A DNA stretch of 64,000 nt, taken from contig CP095846.1 of NCBI GenBank assembly GCA_023100825.1, positions 744,001 to 808,000 of the forward strand. Reading direction: 5' to 3'. The notes below the pieces were generated by a model. It was given only the letters and a program-made list of their open reading frames with translations. It searched no databases and was not told the origin of the DNA. The stretch is from Nocardioidaceae bacterium SCSIO 66511. Its GTDB lineage: Bacteria; Actinomycetota; Actinomycetes; Propionibacteriales; Nocardioidaceae. The translations under genes and the position numbers were made by a program. Shown here piece after piece: positions 8,975 through 17,668 of this stretch (within the stretch, counting starts at the first letter, position 1; each line of letters opens with the position of its first letter).

Positions 8975-9676
8975 GTGACTGCAGCAGCCAAGGACACCGA
9001 AGCCGACGTTGAGCCGGACGCCGAGGACGAGTTCGCGGCGTACGACGACGAGGACTTCGATCCCGACGATCGCGGCGTACCGGCGATGCCGGTGCTGCCG
9101 TGGCTCCTACTGATCGGCGGCGCGGTCGGGCTGGTGAGCTCGTTCGTCCTGACGCTCGACAAGATCAAGCTGCTCGAGGATCCCGGCTTCGTACCGAGTT
9201 GCAACATCAACCCGATCATCAGCTGTGGCACGGTGATGGCCCGCGAGCAGGCTGAAGCGTTCGGGTTCATGAATCCGCTGATCGGTCTGGTCGGCTTCGG
9301 GGCGGTGATCGCAGTCGGCGCTGCCATGCTCGCCGGAGGGCGGTTCCGTGCGTGGTTCTGGATCGGCATGCAGCTCGGCGTGACGTTCGGGATCGTCTTC
9401 GTACATTGGCTGATCTTCCAGACGATCTATGACATCAACGCCCTCTGCCCGTACTGCATGGCCGTCTGGGTCGTCACGGCGCCGATCTTCCTGTACGTCA
9501 CGCGGCGAAACCTCGCCGAGCTGGCGCCGCGCCTGTCGGGTGGCGGTCGCAAGGTCGTCAACGCGATCGTCGACTACCACGCGCTGATCCTGTGCCTCTG
9601 GTTCATTTTCGTGCTGGTGCTGATCATCGAGCACTTCTGGTACTTCTGGTCGCTCGGCCCGAGCCACTGGTTCTGA
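8975..9676 (+). CDS. Vitamin K epoxide reductase (VKOR) family membrane protein
   Basis: Membrane thiol oxidoreductase of about 233 residues, the actinobacterial VKOR that reoxidises a DsbA-like partner using quinone. An acidic N-terminus (~1-35) precedes four or five helices. Loop cysteines C76 and C84 (PSCNINPIISCG) and the active-site CPYC at 158-161 are all seen. GTG 8975 is preferred over the in-frame GTG at 8954: TTGACG (8938-8943) and GATGAT (8963-8968) form a possible promoter whose start would coincide with this codon, that is, a leaderless mRNA. This start is an inference; there is no convincing Shine-Dalgarno sequence for either codon. Confidence 0.9.
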   Translation: MTAAAKDTEADVEPDAEDEFAAYDDEDFDPDDRGVPAMPVLPWLLLIGGAVGLVSSFVLTLDKIKLLEDPGFVPSCNINPIISCGTVMAREQAEAFGFMNPLIGLVGFGAVIAVGAAMLAGGRFRAWFWIGMQLGVTFGIVFVHWLIFQTIYDINALCPYCMAVWVVTAPIFLYVTRRNLAELAPRLSGGGRKVVNAIVDYHALILCLWFIFVLVLIIEHFWYFWSLGPSHWF

Positions 9677-9749
9677 GCGGCTGCGAAGCAACGGCGCGGG
9701 CATAGCGTGTTCGCCGTCGGACCCGTCCCGTCGCTGACATGATGTGACA

Positions 9750-10082
9750 ATGAGCGACGATCCCGATCCGACCCGCCGCTATGAGTCTTATCCGCCGCAA
9801 CAGCAGTACGGATACCCGCCACCGCCCAAGCGATCGAAGGCCCCGGTCGTCGTGGCGGTCGTCATCACGCTGCTCGTCGTCGCGGTTGCCGTTCTGGTGT
9901 TTCTGCTGATCAGCGATGACTCGGACGACTCACCGGTCGATGAGGACACTCCGTCGCAGACCACGCCCAGCGATTCGGAGCCGACGAGCGATCCGACGAC
10001 GGAGCCGACAACAGAGCCCACGACCGAGGAACCGACCGACGATACGGTCGAGCCGACCGAGACGACGGAGGACGGCGAGTAG
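9750..10082 (+). CDS. Small single-pass membrane protein with Thr/Pro/Glu-rich tail
   Basis: About 110 residues. A Pro/Tyr/Gln-rich cytoplasmic N-terminus (PPQQQYGYPPPP) is followed by a basic stop (KRSK) and one long hydrophobic helix, residues ~31-53. The acidic exposed tail consists of Asp/Ser/Thr/Glu with short repeats of the form EPTTEPTTEEPT. I do not recognise the family; this architecture is common among actinobacterial 'hypothetical membrane proteins'. ATG 9750 is used; an in-frame GTG lies two codons upstream. It follows the VKOR gene by 73 nt on the same strand. Confidence 0.75.
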   Translation: MSDDPDPTRRYESYPPQQQYGYPPPPKRSKAPVVVAVVITLLVVAVAVLVFLLISDDSDDSPVDEDTPSQTTPSDSEPTSDPTTEPTTEPTTEEPTDDTVEPTETTEDGE

Positions 10083-10090
10083 ACACTCGC

Positions 10091-10204
10091 TTAGGCCGGT
10101 GTCCTGCTGATCTCTGCGGCGTCGGTGCCCGTACCGCCGACGAAGTGCATCGGGTCTCCGCTGCCGAGGTCGAGAATCGCGCGTAGCCGGTCTGGCGATG
10201 ACAT
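10091..10204 (-). CDS. Possible small protein (37 residues)
   Basis: A short minus-strand frame, beginning MSSPDRLRAILDLGSGD and ending in TAA, lies between the membrane-protein gene and the GGCT-like gene. Most third codon positions are G or C (29 of 37), as expected for coding DNA here. The frame stays open upstream of the ATG (..VEWGEDGR), so the true N-terminus could be longer. It reads like protein rather than shadow sequence, but no family is recognised and no ribosome site is obvious. Confidence 0.3.
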   Translation of the reverse strand: MSSPDRLRAILDLGSGDPMHFVGGTGTDAAEISRTPA

Positions 10205-10286
10205 GCGACCGTCCTCGCCCCATTCGACGGCGCGGCGCCTGATTCTGCTTGCGCAGTCCGAAGGTGCGGTCGGTACGGTCAGTGAC

Positions 10287-10913
10287 GTGACCCATGATCC
10301 GCAACGCCCGGTCTGGTACGTCGCCTACGGTTCGAACCTGGCCGCCGATCGATTCGGCTGCTACGTCAACGGCGGCCGCCCGGCGGGCAGCGCCCGCGAC
10401 TACCCGGGATTCCGCGACCGTACGCCGCCGCGCTCGGTACGGCCGATGACGGTACCCGGCGGCATCTTCTTCGCCGGTGAGTCGCGGGTGTGGACCGGCG
10501 GCACCGCGTTCTTCGATCCGGAGAGCGACGGGATCGTCGCCGCGCGGGCGTACCTCATCACGGCCGAACAGTTCGTCGACTTGGCGGAACAGGAGATGCT
10601 GCGACCTCCCGGGGCCGATCGAGATCTGTCGGTCGTACTCGGCACGGGGCGGCATTCGTACGGCAGCGGCCGGTACGAGACGCTGCTCGGCCTCGGTGAG
10701 ATCGAGGGCATTCCGATGCTGACGGTCAGCGCACCGTGGTCGGCATCGGCGGCCAGTTTGAGCGCACCCACCGGCGACTATCTGCGGATGATCGGCCGCG
10801 GTCTCGTCGAGGCGCACCAGTGGGATGAGGTACGCGCCGGCGCGTACCTCGCAGGCGCCCCGGGCGCGTGCGGCACCTGGCAGGCTGAGCACGTCACTGC
10901 GTTACTGAATTGA
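10287..10913 (+). CDS. Gamma-glutamylcyclotransferase-fold protein
   Basis: 208-residue cytoplasmic protein. The N-terminal VWYVAYGSNLAADRF contains the YGSN substrate loop of the GGCT/AIG2 superfamily, and the Glu in the middle section (AEQFVDLAEQEM) may be the catalytic acid, though this is not certain. Similar actinobacterial proteins are often labelled 'histone deacetylase' without evidence. The GTG at 10287 is favoured because TACGGT (10274-10279) with TTGCGC (10249-10254) forms a plausible promoter placing transcription start at the codon (leaderless). The frame is open further upstream, but that part is low-complexity and overlaps the possible small gene on the other strand. Substrate unknown. 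Confidence 0.72.
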   Translation: MTHDPQRPVWYVAYGSNLAADRFGCYVNGGRPAGSARDYPGFRDRTPPRSVRPMTVPGGIFFAGESRVWTGGTAFFDPESDGIVAARAYLITAEQFVDLAEQEMLRPPGADRDLSVVLGTGRHSYGSGRYETLLGLGEIEGIPMLTVSAPWSASAASLSAPTGDYLRMIGRGLVEAHQWDEVRAGAYLAGAPGACGTWQAEHVTALLN

Positions 10914-10937
10914 CCTGAAAGACGGGCTCAGGTCAAT
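10909..10937. terminator. Bidirectional hairpin between convergent genes
   Basis: ATTGACCTGA and TCAGGTCAAT form a perfect 10-bp stem around a 9-nt loop. The stem includes the stop codon of the GGCT-like gene and sits about 20 nt from the stop of the convergent HNH gene, so it can terminate both. There is no T-run, as is usual in GC-rich actinobacteria. Confidence 0.75.
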
Positions 10938-10955
10938 CCAGCTGGTGTGCGTTCA

Positions 10956-12467
10956 TCAGGTGCGGGGTGGGGCGAGGTCGCAGAGGTTGAGGCGGGTGAT
11001 CGTGTAGGTACGGCCGGGGAGGTCGTGGAGTCGGCCGTGCCGTCGGTGCCGCTGGTGTTGTCGGTCGGGTGGTCGTGGCGGCGGTGGTCGTCTTTCGACG
11101 TCGGTTTCAGCAGCCGCGTGGCGGATTCTTGCGATGAGGTCGCGGACGCGTTGTTTCGTGATGCGGGCGTGGTCGTCGATGACGGCGCCGGTGGAGCGGT
11201 GGAAGGTGAAGCCACCGTGGCCGTCGTGCCGGATGATGAGCTTGTTCTGATGCACGAGGTGGTGGCAGCCGCCGCAGATCCCGACCAAATTCGACAGGTC
11301 GGTACGCCCGCCGTCACGGTTCCACCAGTCGACGTGGTGAAACTCCAAGAACGTCGATCCGCAGCCGGGATTGGCGCAGATGCCGTCTTGGCGGGCGGTG
11401 ATCGCTTTCCGCTGCGCTGTCGTGGCGAGCCTGCTGGTGCGCCCGACGTTGAGGACGTTGGCCTGCGGGACCGTGCCGCCGGTGACGCCGTGGGTGAGGA
11501 TGCCCGACATGTCGGCGCCGCAGGTGAGGTAGCCGAGGAGCTGGGGCCCGATGGGGCCGAACCCGACCAACGTGGCCGGACGTGCACCAGGCAGGCGCAG
11601 CAGGGTTTCGAGGTCGGCGAGGACGAGCAGGGTGGTGTCGGCACGTCGGCGTGGCTTCGACGGCTCCTGCCCGGACTGCTGCTCTTCCCGCTCACCGGGC
11701 TGCTCGTCGGCGGACTGCTCATCTGAGGGCTGCTGCTGGTCGGGCGGGGGTGGGGTGATTTGGTCGTCGAGCATGCGTCCGAGTCCGTCGACTCGTCGGT
11801 CCGATGGTGCGCGGTCGTCGCCGTCGTATTCGGGTGCGGAGACGGTTTTGGCCCATTGGGCGAATTTTGCGCCGGTGACGGGGTCGAGCATTCCGGACAC
11901 GTAGTAGCCGTCACCGCATTTGTCGACCCGGATGTCTCGTTTGTTCATGCCCCGCTGGTAGGCCTTATCGCGTTCTTCACAGTTCACGATGTCGTTGAGC
12001 TCGTTGATCGCGACCCGCAGATCACGGGGCTCGCACTCGCACGCGAGTGGGACGAGGACGTCTTGGAGGTCGGTCATGATGTCGGCGCCGACTTTGGTGA
12101 CGCCGACGGTGAACTCGTCGACATGCGCGCCCCGAATCTGCCCGGCATCCAGAGCGGCCGCGACTTTCGGCAGGGTCTTCAGCGTTTGGCCGGCTTTGGT
12201 GTGCCGCCGCGACTCACCGAGCCCCATCCGCAGCTGCTGGCGGGCCCACCCGGCGACGGTGGAGGCGCCGTCGGCCTTGTGGGCCTCGGTCTCTTTGAGC
12301 TGCGCGAATAGGGAGGCGCGTACCCCGTCGAGGAGATCGAGAGCGGCTTGCAGGTCCCGCAGCGACTGGCACAGCTGCTCATCGGTCGCGAGACCAATGG
12401 CGTCGGAAGCGTCCGCAGCCTGACCCGCGAGGTCGCGGAGGCGGGTGTAGGTCTGCGGCTCGAACAT
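10956..12467 (-). CDS. DUF222 / HNH endonuclease protein (13E12 repeat family)
   Basis: 503 residues. The N-terminal half is the DUF222 helical domain (DAIGLATDEQLCQSLRDLQA.., ARQQLRMGLGESRRH). A Pro/Gln/Glu-rich linker (about 245-285) follows, and then an HNH nuclease domain near the C-terminus with CANPGC, FHHVDWWNRDGG, LVGICGGCHHLVH, i.e. two CxxC zinc knuckles and the HH catalytic pair. The family is multi-copy and actinobacteria-specific, and may be mobile-element related; function is not established. Start ATG 12467 (MFEPQTYTRLRD) is preferred over an upstream in-frame start because family members begin near this motif. Confidence 0.88.
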   Translation of the reverse strand: MFEPQTYTRLRDLAGQAADASDAIGLATDEQLCQSLRDLQAALDLLDGVRASLFAQLKETEAHKADGASTVAGWARQQLRMGLGESRRHTKAGQTLKTLPKVAAALDAGQIRGAHVDEFTVGVTKVGADIMTDLQDVLVPLACECEPRDLRVAINELNDIVNCEERDKAYQRGMNKRDIRVDKCGDGYYVSGMLDPVTGAKFAQWAKTVSAPEYDGDDRAPSDRRVDGLGRMLDDQITPPPPDQQQPSDEQSADEQPGEREEQQSGQEPSKPRRRADTTLLVLADLETLLRLPGARPATLVGFGPIGPQLLGYLTCGADMSGILTHGVTGGTVPQANVLNVGRTSRLATTAQRKAITARQDGICANPGCGSTFLEFHHVDWWNRDGGRTDLSNLVGICGGCHHLVHQNKLIIRHDGHGGFTFHRSTGAVIDDHARITKQRVRDLIARIRHAAAETDVERRPPPPRPPDRQHQRHRRHGRLHDLPGRTYTITRLNLCDLAPPRT

Positions 12468-12835
12468 GGAACCTATTGTATCGCAAGAATGTTCGATGAA
12501 CAAGAGCTGGGAGGGTCGAATCGCCTTGTTTTAAAGGTGAAACGGGAAATGGAGCAGCGCGGAAACGGTGAAGGCGCCAACTGAAGTAGCGGGGAAGGTC
12601 GCGGGGAAGGCGGCCACCGACACGTACCCGGCGTCGTCGCCGCCAAAGAAGAGAACCGCAGCGAACGGGAACGACGAAGGAAGCAACCGAAGCGAACGGA
12701 AAGCGAAGAAGGAAGCAACCGAAGTAGCCAGCAACCCATCACCCTCCGTGACCTGTTTGGCTTCCCGCACCTCAACGCGTACCGTCGAGGGCTGCAAATC
12801 GCATAATCCGCGGCGGTGCGCCGAATCCCATCCCG
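12468..12835. other. Intergenic stretch, purine-rich, no gene seen
   Basis: Between the HNH gene and the riboswitch. The part 12580-12740 is rich in GAAGG/GGAAGC words with loose internal repetition (GAAGGAAGCAACCGAAG occurs twice, at about 12675 and 12708, the second with an extra A). I see no convincing coding frame; frames that stay open have atypical composition. It should hold the HNH promoter and the promoter of the riboswitch transcript. Confidence 0.5.
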
Positions 12836-12837
12836 TC

Positions 12838-13619
<782 letters not shown>

Positions 13620-13640
13620 TCGCAGCCCAGAACCCGAGCT

Positions 13641-13673
13641 GGGCCGGTGTCGTCGTGCAGACGGCACCGGCCC
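13641..13673 (+). terminator. Rho-independent-like hairpin after the Rpf gene
   Basis: GGGCCGGTG pairs perfectly with CACCGGCCC over a 15-nt loop that can itself pair (CGTC/GACG). It lies 22 nt after the rpf-like stop and just before the convergent TIGR03086 gene. Confidence 0.7.
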
Positions 13674-13694
13674 GGTCGTTTCAGTACGTACTGG

Positions 13695-14279
13695 TCACGG
13701 CCGCCAGGCCGGATCGCGACCCGCATAGCCGAGCGCGCGGTCGAACAACGGCGCGTCGGCGGGTACGTCGACGACGGGGCCGAACAGCCCCTCCCTGGCC
13801 GCCTCCTCGCCTGGCTTCGCCGACTCCTTGGCGAACTCGTATACGACCTGTGTCGTCACCGGGTCACAGCTGAACTCCTGGCCCGTTGCTCGCGCGAGGT
13901 CCCAGCCGTGCAGTACGAGCTCATCTACGGCGACGACGCCGGCGATCTCGCCGGGCAGCGTCAGCCCTCCGGCCGACGTCATACCCTCCCAAGCCTCGGG
14001 TGCGCGCCACGCGGCGACCAGCTCGTCGAGGCGGTCCGGCAGCTCGGTGCGCCAGTCGGGAGCGAGCCCATCTGCGAGTGCCTCCTGCGGCTCGATGGAG
14101 TCGCCGACCTTGTTCGCGGCATCTCGGAAGGCCTCCGATAGCCCGATCAGGTGTGCCAGCAGCGTCGAGACCGAATACTCCGGACACGGGGTGCGTCCGT
14201 CGAGCTGGTCGTCGCGTACGTCAGCGGCGAGATCGGCGACCTGTTGTGCGGCTGGTCCGAGATCGATCGGGTCCGGCAT
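13695..14279 (-). CDS. TIGR03086 / mycothiol-dependent maleylpyruvate isomerase-like protein
   Basis: 194-residue protein of the DinB/MDMPI superfamily found in mycothiol-producing actinobacteria. The metal-binding histidine pattern is visible: TLLAHLIGLSEAF in helix 2 and ELVLHGWDLARATGQ near residue 140, the family hallmark. TPCPEYSV at the N-terminus matches the usual 'PCPDWTV' block. Start ATG 14279 has a perfect AGGAGG eight bases upstream; the longer open frame is spurious. Exact substrate unknown. Divergent from the flavin monooxygenase, with a palindromic operator between them. Confidence 0.85.
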   Translation of the reverse strand: MPDPIDLGPAAQQVADLAADVRDDQLDGRTPCPEYSVSTLLAHLIGLSEAFRDAANKVGDSIEPQEALADGLAPDWRTELPDRLDELVAAWRAPEAWEGMTSAGGLTLPGEIAGVVAVDELVLHGWDLARATGQEFSCDPVTTQVVYEFAKESAKPGEEAAREGLFGPVVDVPADAPLFDRALGYAGRDPAWRP

Positions 14280-14360
14280 CTGCCCTCCTTGTGAGTGTCG
14301 GACCAGCATAGGGGCCGGCGCGCGTGTGACGCGCATCCCAGAGACTCGCCAAGTCACCTG

Positions 14361-14388
14361 TGGTCCCACTATAACTATAGTGAAACCA
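14361..14388. promoter_or_regulatory. 28-bp symmetric operator in the divergent promoter region
   Basis: TGGT-cc-CACTATA-ac-TATAGTG-aa-ACCA: two nested inverted repeats with the same centre. The right arm TATAGT (14376-14381) is also a near-consensus -10 element for the monooxygenase gene, whose ATG is 26 nt further. A repressor bound here would block the promoter. The local AT-richness stands out. Confidence 0.6.
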
Positions 14389-14406
14389 CCGAAGGGGGAG
14401 TCAAGG

Positions 14407-15504
14407 ATGAGAATCGCCGTCATCGGCGCAGGGATCGGCGGGCTGACCGCAGCCGCCGCGTTCACCCGTCGTGGTCACCAAGTCGACGTGCTCGAGCGGG
14501 CGTCCGAGATCCGAGAGGTCGGCGCAGGCATCTCCCTGTGGCCGAATGCGCTGGCCGCCCTCGACGTCATCGGCGCCGGCGAGCGGGTGCGCGAGCAGGG
14601 GCTACTCGTCGCCGACGCAGGCATCCGCGCCTCGAACGGCCGGTGGCTGTCACGCGTGGACGTTGCAGAGTTCGAGCGCCGGATCGGTTCGCTCGTCGTC
14701 ATCTATCGGCCGCTGCTGCTCGACATTCTTCGAGAGGCTGCCGAACTGGCAGACGTCCACCTGGGTGTCGAGGTCCGCGGCGTGACGACCGACGGAGTGG
14801 TCACCCACTCCGGTGGCACGACGCGCGCCGATCTCGTCGTCGGCGCGGACGGCATCCGCAGCATCGTGCGCGGCTCGGTGTGGCGCGAGGCGGCCGCGCC
14901 GAAGTACGCGGGGTACGCAGCGTGGCGCATGGTCACCGAACCGATCTCTCTGGACAACGGGGGCGAAACGTGGGGTGCGGGGCGGCGCTTCGGCTTCGCA
15001 CCGCTTCCCGACGGTCGGGTGTATTGCTTCCCGGTCGTGAACACGCCCGCGGGTCGGGCGCACGGAGGTCTCGGCGAGATCCGTCGGCTGTTCGGCGACT
15101 GGCATGCGCCCATCCCCGCATTGCTGGACGCGACCCGTCCGGACGCGGTGATGTACCACGACATCTACGAGTTGCCCGACCTCGCCACGTACGCCAGAGG
15201 GCGCGTCGCCCTGCTCGGCGACGCCGCGCATGCGATGACGCCCAACTCGGGACAAGGCGCGGGCCAGGCGATGGAGGACGCTGTCGTCCTCGCGGAGACG
15301 GTCACAGCAGGCAAGGGGCTGGAGGAGTACGACGCGCTCCGGCGCGAGCGTACGCAGCGGATCACCAAGCAGGCACACCGCATCGGTGCCGTCGCGAAAT
15401 GGTCGTCGCCCGTGGCGGTGGGCGCGCGGAACGCGTTACTACGGGCGACGCCGAGCTCGACGGTCATGAAATCGCTCGAGCCGGTTGTCGGTTGGCGCCC
15501 TTAG
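14407..15504 (+). CDS. FAD-dependent monooxygenase (PHBH/UbiH family)
   Basis: 365-residue flavoprotein hydroxylase. N-terminal Rossmann motif IAVIGAGIGGLTAA binds the ADP of FAD; LVVGADGIRSIVR is the DG motif; ALLGDAAHAMTPNSGQGAGQAMEDA is the GD motif contacting FAD ribityl. No membrane anchor. The N-terminus is set by ATG 14407 with AGGGGGAG upstream; everything 5' in the same frame is noise. Such enzymes hydroxylate aromatic or antibiotic-like substrates using NAD(P)H. The neighbour across the operator is a maleylpyruvate-isomerase-like protein, loosely suggesting aromatic metabolism, but this is only contextual. Confidence 0.9.
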   Translation: MRIAVIGAGIGGLTAAAAFTRRGHQVDVLERASEIREVGAGISLWPNALAALDVIGAGERVREQGLLVADAGIRASNGRWLSRVDVAEFERRIGSLVVIYRPLLLDILREAAELADVHLGVEVRGVTTDGVVTHSGGTTRADLVVGADGIRSIVRGSVWREAAAPKYAGYAAWRMVTEPISLDNGGETWGAGRRFGFAPLPDGRVYCFPVVNTPAGRAHGGLGEIRRLFGDWHAPIPALLDATRPDAVMYHDIYELPDLATYARGRVALLGDAAHAMTPNSGQGAGQAMEDAVVLAETVTAGKGLEEYDALRRERTQRITKQAHRIGAVAKWSSPVAVGARNALLRATPSSTVMKSLEPVVGWRP

Positions 15505-15577
15505 GCTCCTCGAGAGGCCGCACATGCGGGCGGCGTTCGGTCGCGTGGGGGACGACCGAGCGCCGTCGGGGCGCAGG

Positions 15578-16510
15578 TCAGTAGACCGTGACGTGCACGT
15601 GGTCGTAGTGGTTGGCCGTGGTCGACCCACGGTCCTCCATCGGGCGCCACCCCTCGGAGGAGCGCTCGACGGTCCAGATCTGCTGCGACCACAGCACCTC
15701 GCTGACCCCGAGCGCGCCGGCGTTGGCGCGGGCGAAGTCGGCGATCTCGTCGCCGGTAGCGCCGGTGATCATGATGTCGATCGCCTGGCCGCTGCCGTGC
15801 TCGCCGCTGTCTCCCGGGCGCAGCCCGCCGTACGAGCTGACCTCCGGGAACTCCGCGCACACGGCACGGTGTACGGCGATCGCGTTCTCGGTGAGTCCGG
15901 ACTCGACCGACGAGTCGTCGCAGGGCGCGTCGGACAGGCCGCCGGTGGAGGTGCCGGAGTCGTCGTCGGACTCTTCCTCGGGCTTGTCCTCGGAGAGGTA
16001 CTCGGCGGTGACCCAGCGCGACTCACCTTCGTAGACGACCTCCGCCCACGGGCCGTCGGTCTCGTCGGTGACTGCGAGCTTCGTACCGGTGTCGACGACG
16101 GTGACGACGCCGTAGCTCTCGCCCGGCCCCTTGCGGATGTTCAGATCGGTGGTCGCGAAGAGCTTGCCGGTGGCCTCTGGGGGCTCCTCGGGCTCCTCGG
16201 CCTTCTCCGCGGGTGCCTTCTTGCCAGCGCCTGCGCCGGGCGCCTTCGCCGAGCTAGGCCCACCCAATGGCTTGCGCTCGCTGTTGCGGCTGGTGCGTTC
16301 CTCGCTGGTACGAGAGTCGGTTGCAGTCGTGTCGGAGTCGGTGCTCTGCTCGCCGGCGGCGGCCTGGGCCGACGGCTCGCCCTGATTATCAGAGGGGAGC
16401 TCGACCGCAACTGCGCCGATGACGACTGCCGCGAGCGTCGCAACGGCCGCGGGGGCGACCTTGCGGACGGTGCTGCGCTGTTTGGGTTGTTTGTGACGAG
16501 ACGTAGCCAC
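15578..16510 (-). CDS. Secreted SH3-domain protein with peptidase-like C-terminal domain
   Basis: 310 residues. Basic start MATSRHKQPKQRSTVRK then one helix (~18-38), giving export or membrane anchoring. A low-complexity Ser/Thr/Lys/Glu/Pro linker runs to ~110. The bacterial SH3 domain (~112-172) shows DLNIRKGPGESYGVV and the WVTAEYLSED ending. A second acidic Ser/Asp linker follows, then a C-terminal domain (~200-310) with SSYGGLRPGDSGEHGSGQAIDIMI and NHYDHVHVTVY, the His/Asp zinc pattern of the ARB_07466/M15-like extracellular domain. Likely binds or trims peptidoglycan. Confidence 0.82.
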   Translation of the reverse strand: MATSRHKQPKQRSTVRKVAPAAVATLAAVVIGAVAVELPSDNQGEPSAQAAAGEQSTDSDTTATDSRTSEERTSRNSERKPLGGPSSAKAPGAGAGKKAPAEKAEEPEEPPEATGKLFATTDLNIRKGPGESYGVVTVVDTGTKLAVTDETDGPWAEVVYEGESRWVTAEYLSEDKPEEESDDDSGTSTGGLSDAPCDDSSVESGLTENAIAVHRAVCAEFPEVSSYGGLRPGDSGEHGSGQAIDIMITGATGDEIADFARANAGALGVSEVLWSQQIWTVERSSEGWRPMEDRGSTTANHYDHVHVTVY

Positions 16511-16612
16511 GAGGAATCATTCACCCACGATCGAAATCAAAGCGTTACCAGGGGCGCACACTACCGGGTCAATCCACATCAACACACCCCGGCGCGTCGC
16601 TTGACAGCAGAT

Positions 16613-17038
16613 TCAGTGCTGCGCGCGCACCTGGCGACCCGTGATCGACTTGGGTTCGACCCGCAAAAACAGGCTTCGGGTGCCCGCAGCCCACGGGTTC
16701 GGGCGTGCTTCATCCCACAGTCGTTGAAGCTCGTCGGTCTGGGTGACAGCCGCGATTCGTCCGTGTACGACGACGCTCCAACCCGACTGGGTGAGGTCGT
16801 CGTGGTGGTCCACCTCGAACGCGACACCGTCGACGCCCGGGCCGAGCGCCGCCAAGGGTCCGTACGGCGAGGTGCGGATCAGCACGGCGTCACGGTAGAC
16901 GTAGTTCACCGGAATGATCTCGATCCGCCCGTCGCCTGCGTACGCAAGCCTGCCCACGATGGCCGACCGGAGGTACTCCTCGCACTTCTCGCGGCTCACT
17001 TCCCGGAAGGTTCCGCGGACGATGTGGTCGTCTGCCAT
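16613..17038 (-). CDS. Pyridoxamine 5'-phosphate oxidase-fold flavoprotein
   Basis: 141-residue split-beta-barrel protein. YLRSAIVGRLAYAGDGRIEIIPVNYVYRDAVLIRTSPYGPLAALG matches the FMN- (or F420-) binding half of PNPOx-like proteins, including the 'P(V)NY' block and the following Arg-Thr. SVVVHGRIAAVT is the conserved later strand. Probably a dimeric flavin reductase or cofactor-binding protein; the substrate cannot be assigned. Stands alone on the minus strand between the SH3 exoprotein and MarR gene. Confidence 0.82.
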   Translation of the reverse strand: MADDHIVRGTFREVSREKCEEYLRSAIVGRLAYAGDGRIEIIPVNYVYRDAVLIRTSPYGPLAALGPGVDGVAFEVDHHDDLTQSGWSVVVHGRIAAVTQTDELQRLWDEARPNPWAAGTRSLFLRVEPKSITGRQVRAQH

Positions 17039-17142
17039 CGCTACTCCTCGGGTCGTACGTCGTCGAGTCGGCGGTGAGCTCGTCTCTCGGCGCGATGCTC
17101 ACCCGACCAGCGTAGGCCGAGACGGGCGTCTACGGGCAGGTC

Positions 17143-17592
17143 TCAATTTGCGAGGTCCAGCCGACGCAGTAGTTTGCCGAGCACTCGCCGCAGATCGGCG
17201 AGGTCACGCTCGGTGAGTCGGTCGTCGAAGAGCTCCTCTCGAGCCCGTCTCGCGGCGCGACCACTTGCGCGTACGGCCGTGACGCCCTCGTCGGTGAGAA
17301 CGGCGTACGTCGCGCGCCGGTTGGCCGGGTCGACCTCGCGGCGTACCCACCCCTGGCGCTCCAGTCGCTCCACCAGCCGGGTTGCGCCACTACGCGTGAC
17401 CATCGCGCGTTCGGCGATATCGGACATCGTCAGGCGTCGGTCGACGTCGTTCGCCAACGCCCACATCACCTCGTGCTCGGTCGAGGTCATCCCCGACTCC
17501 GCCTCGACGCGGGTGCTGAGCTCAGTTCGGACCCGTGCGGTCGCCTGCTGGAGCTCGAGCCAGGCGAGTCCGCCGTCTCCGTCGCTTTGCAT
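17143..17592 (-). CDS. MarR-family transcriptional regulator
   Basis: 149-residue winged-helix repressor. LTMSDIAERAMVTRSGATRLVERLERQGWVRREVDPANRRATYAVLTDEG covers the HTH and the wing with its Asp-x-Arg motif. The C-terminal helices mediate dimerisation. Two start codons are possible: ATG 17601 or ATG 17592. The second is preferred because TACGAT lies exactly 7 nt upstream, consistent with a leaderless transcript. It is divergent from the NmrA-like gene and shares with it a large symmetric operator, so it probably represses both itself and that gene, released by a small aromatic or oxidising ligand. Confidence 0.9.
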   Translation of the reverse strand: MQSDGDGGLAWLELQQATARVRTELSTRVEAESGMTSTEHEVMWALANDVDRRLTMSDIAERAMVTRSGATRLVERLERQGWVRREVDPANRRATYAVLTDEGVTAVRASGRAARRAREELFDDRLTERDLADLRRVLGKLLRRLDLAN

Positions 17593-17626
17593 GAGCCGCA
17601 TCGTACCAGTGACTTGACTCCGCAAT

Positions 17627-17657
17627 GATTGCGTGCACAATAGTTGTATAAGCAATC
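17627..17657. promoter_or_regulatory. Nested palindromic operator of the MarR/NmrA divergon
   Basis: GATTGC-4-ACAA-tag-TTGT-4-GCAATC: two concentric inverted repeats over 31 bp, located between the MarR start and the reductase ATG. The size, symmetry and position are those expected of an auto-regulatory MarR site. Confidence 0.7.
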
Positions 17658-17668
17658 GAGGAGGAATC

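Noticed and set aside
10956-12467. HNH protein as an active homing element or intron
   Set aside because: No intron structure, terminal repeats or integrase; it is an ordinary member of the DUF222 family.
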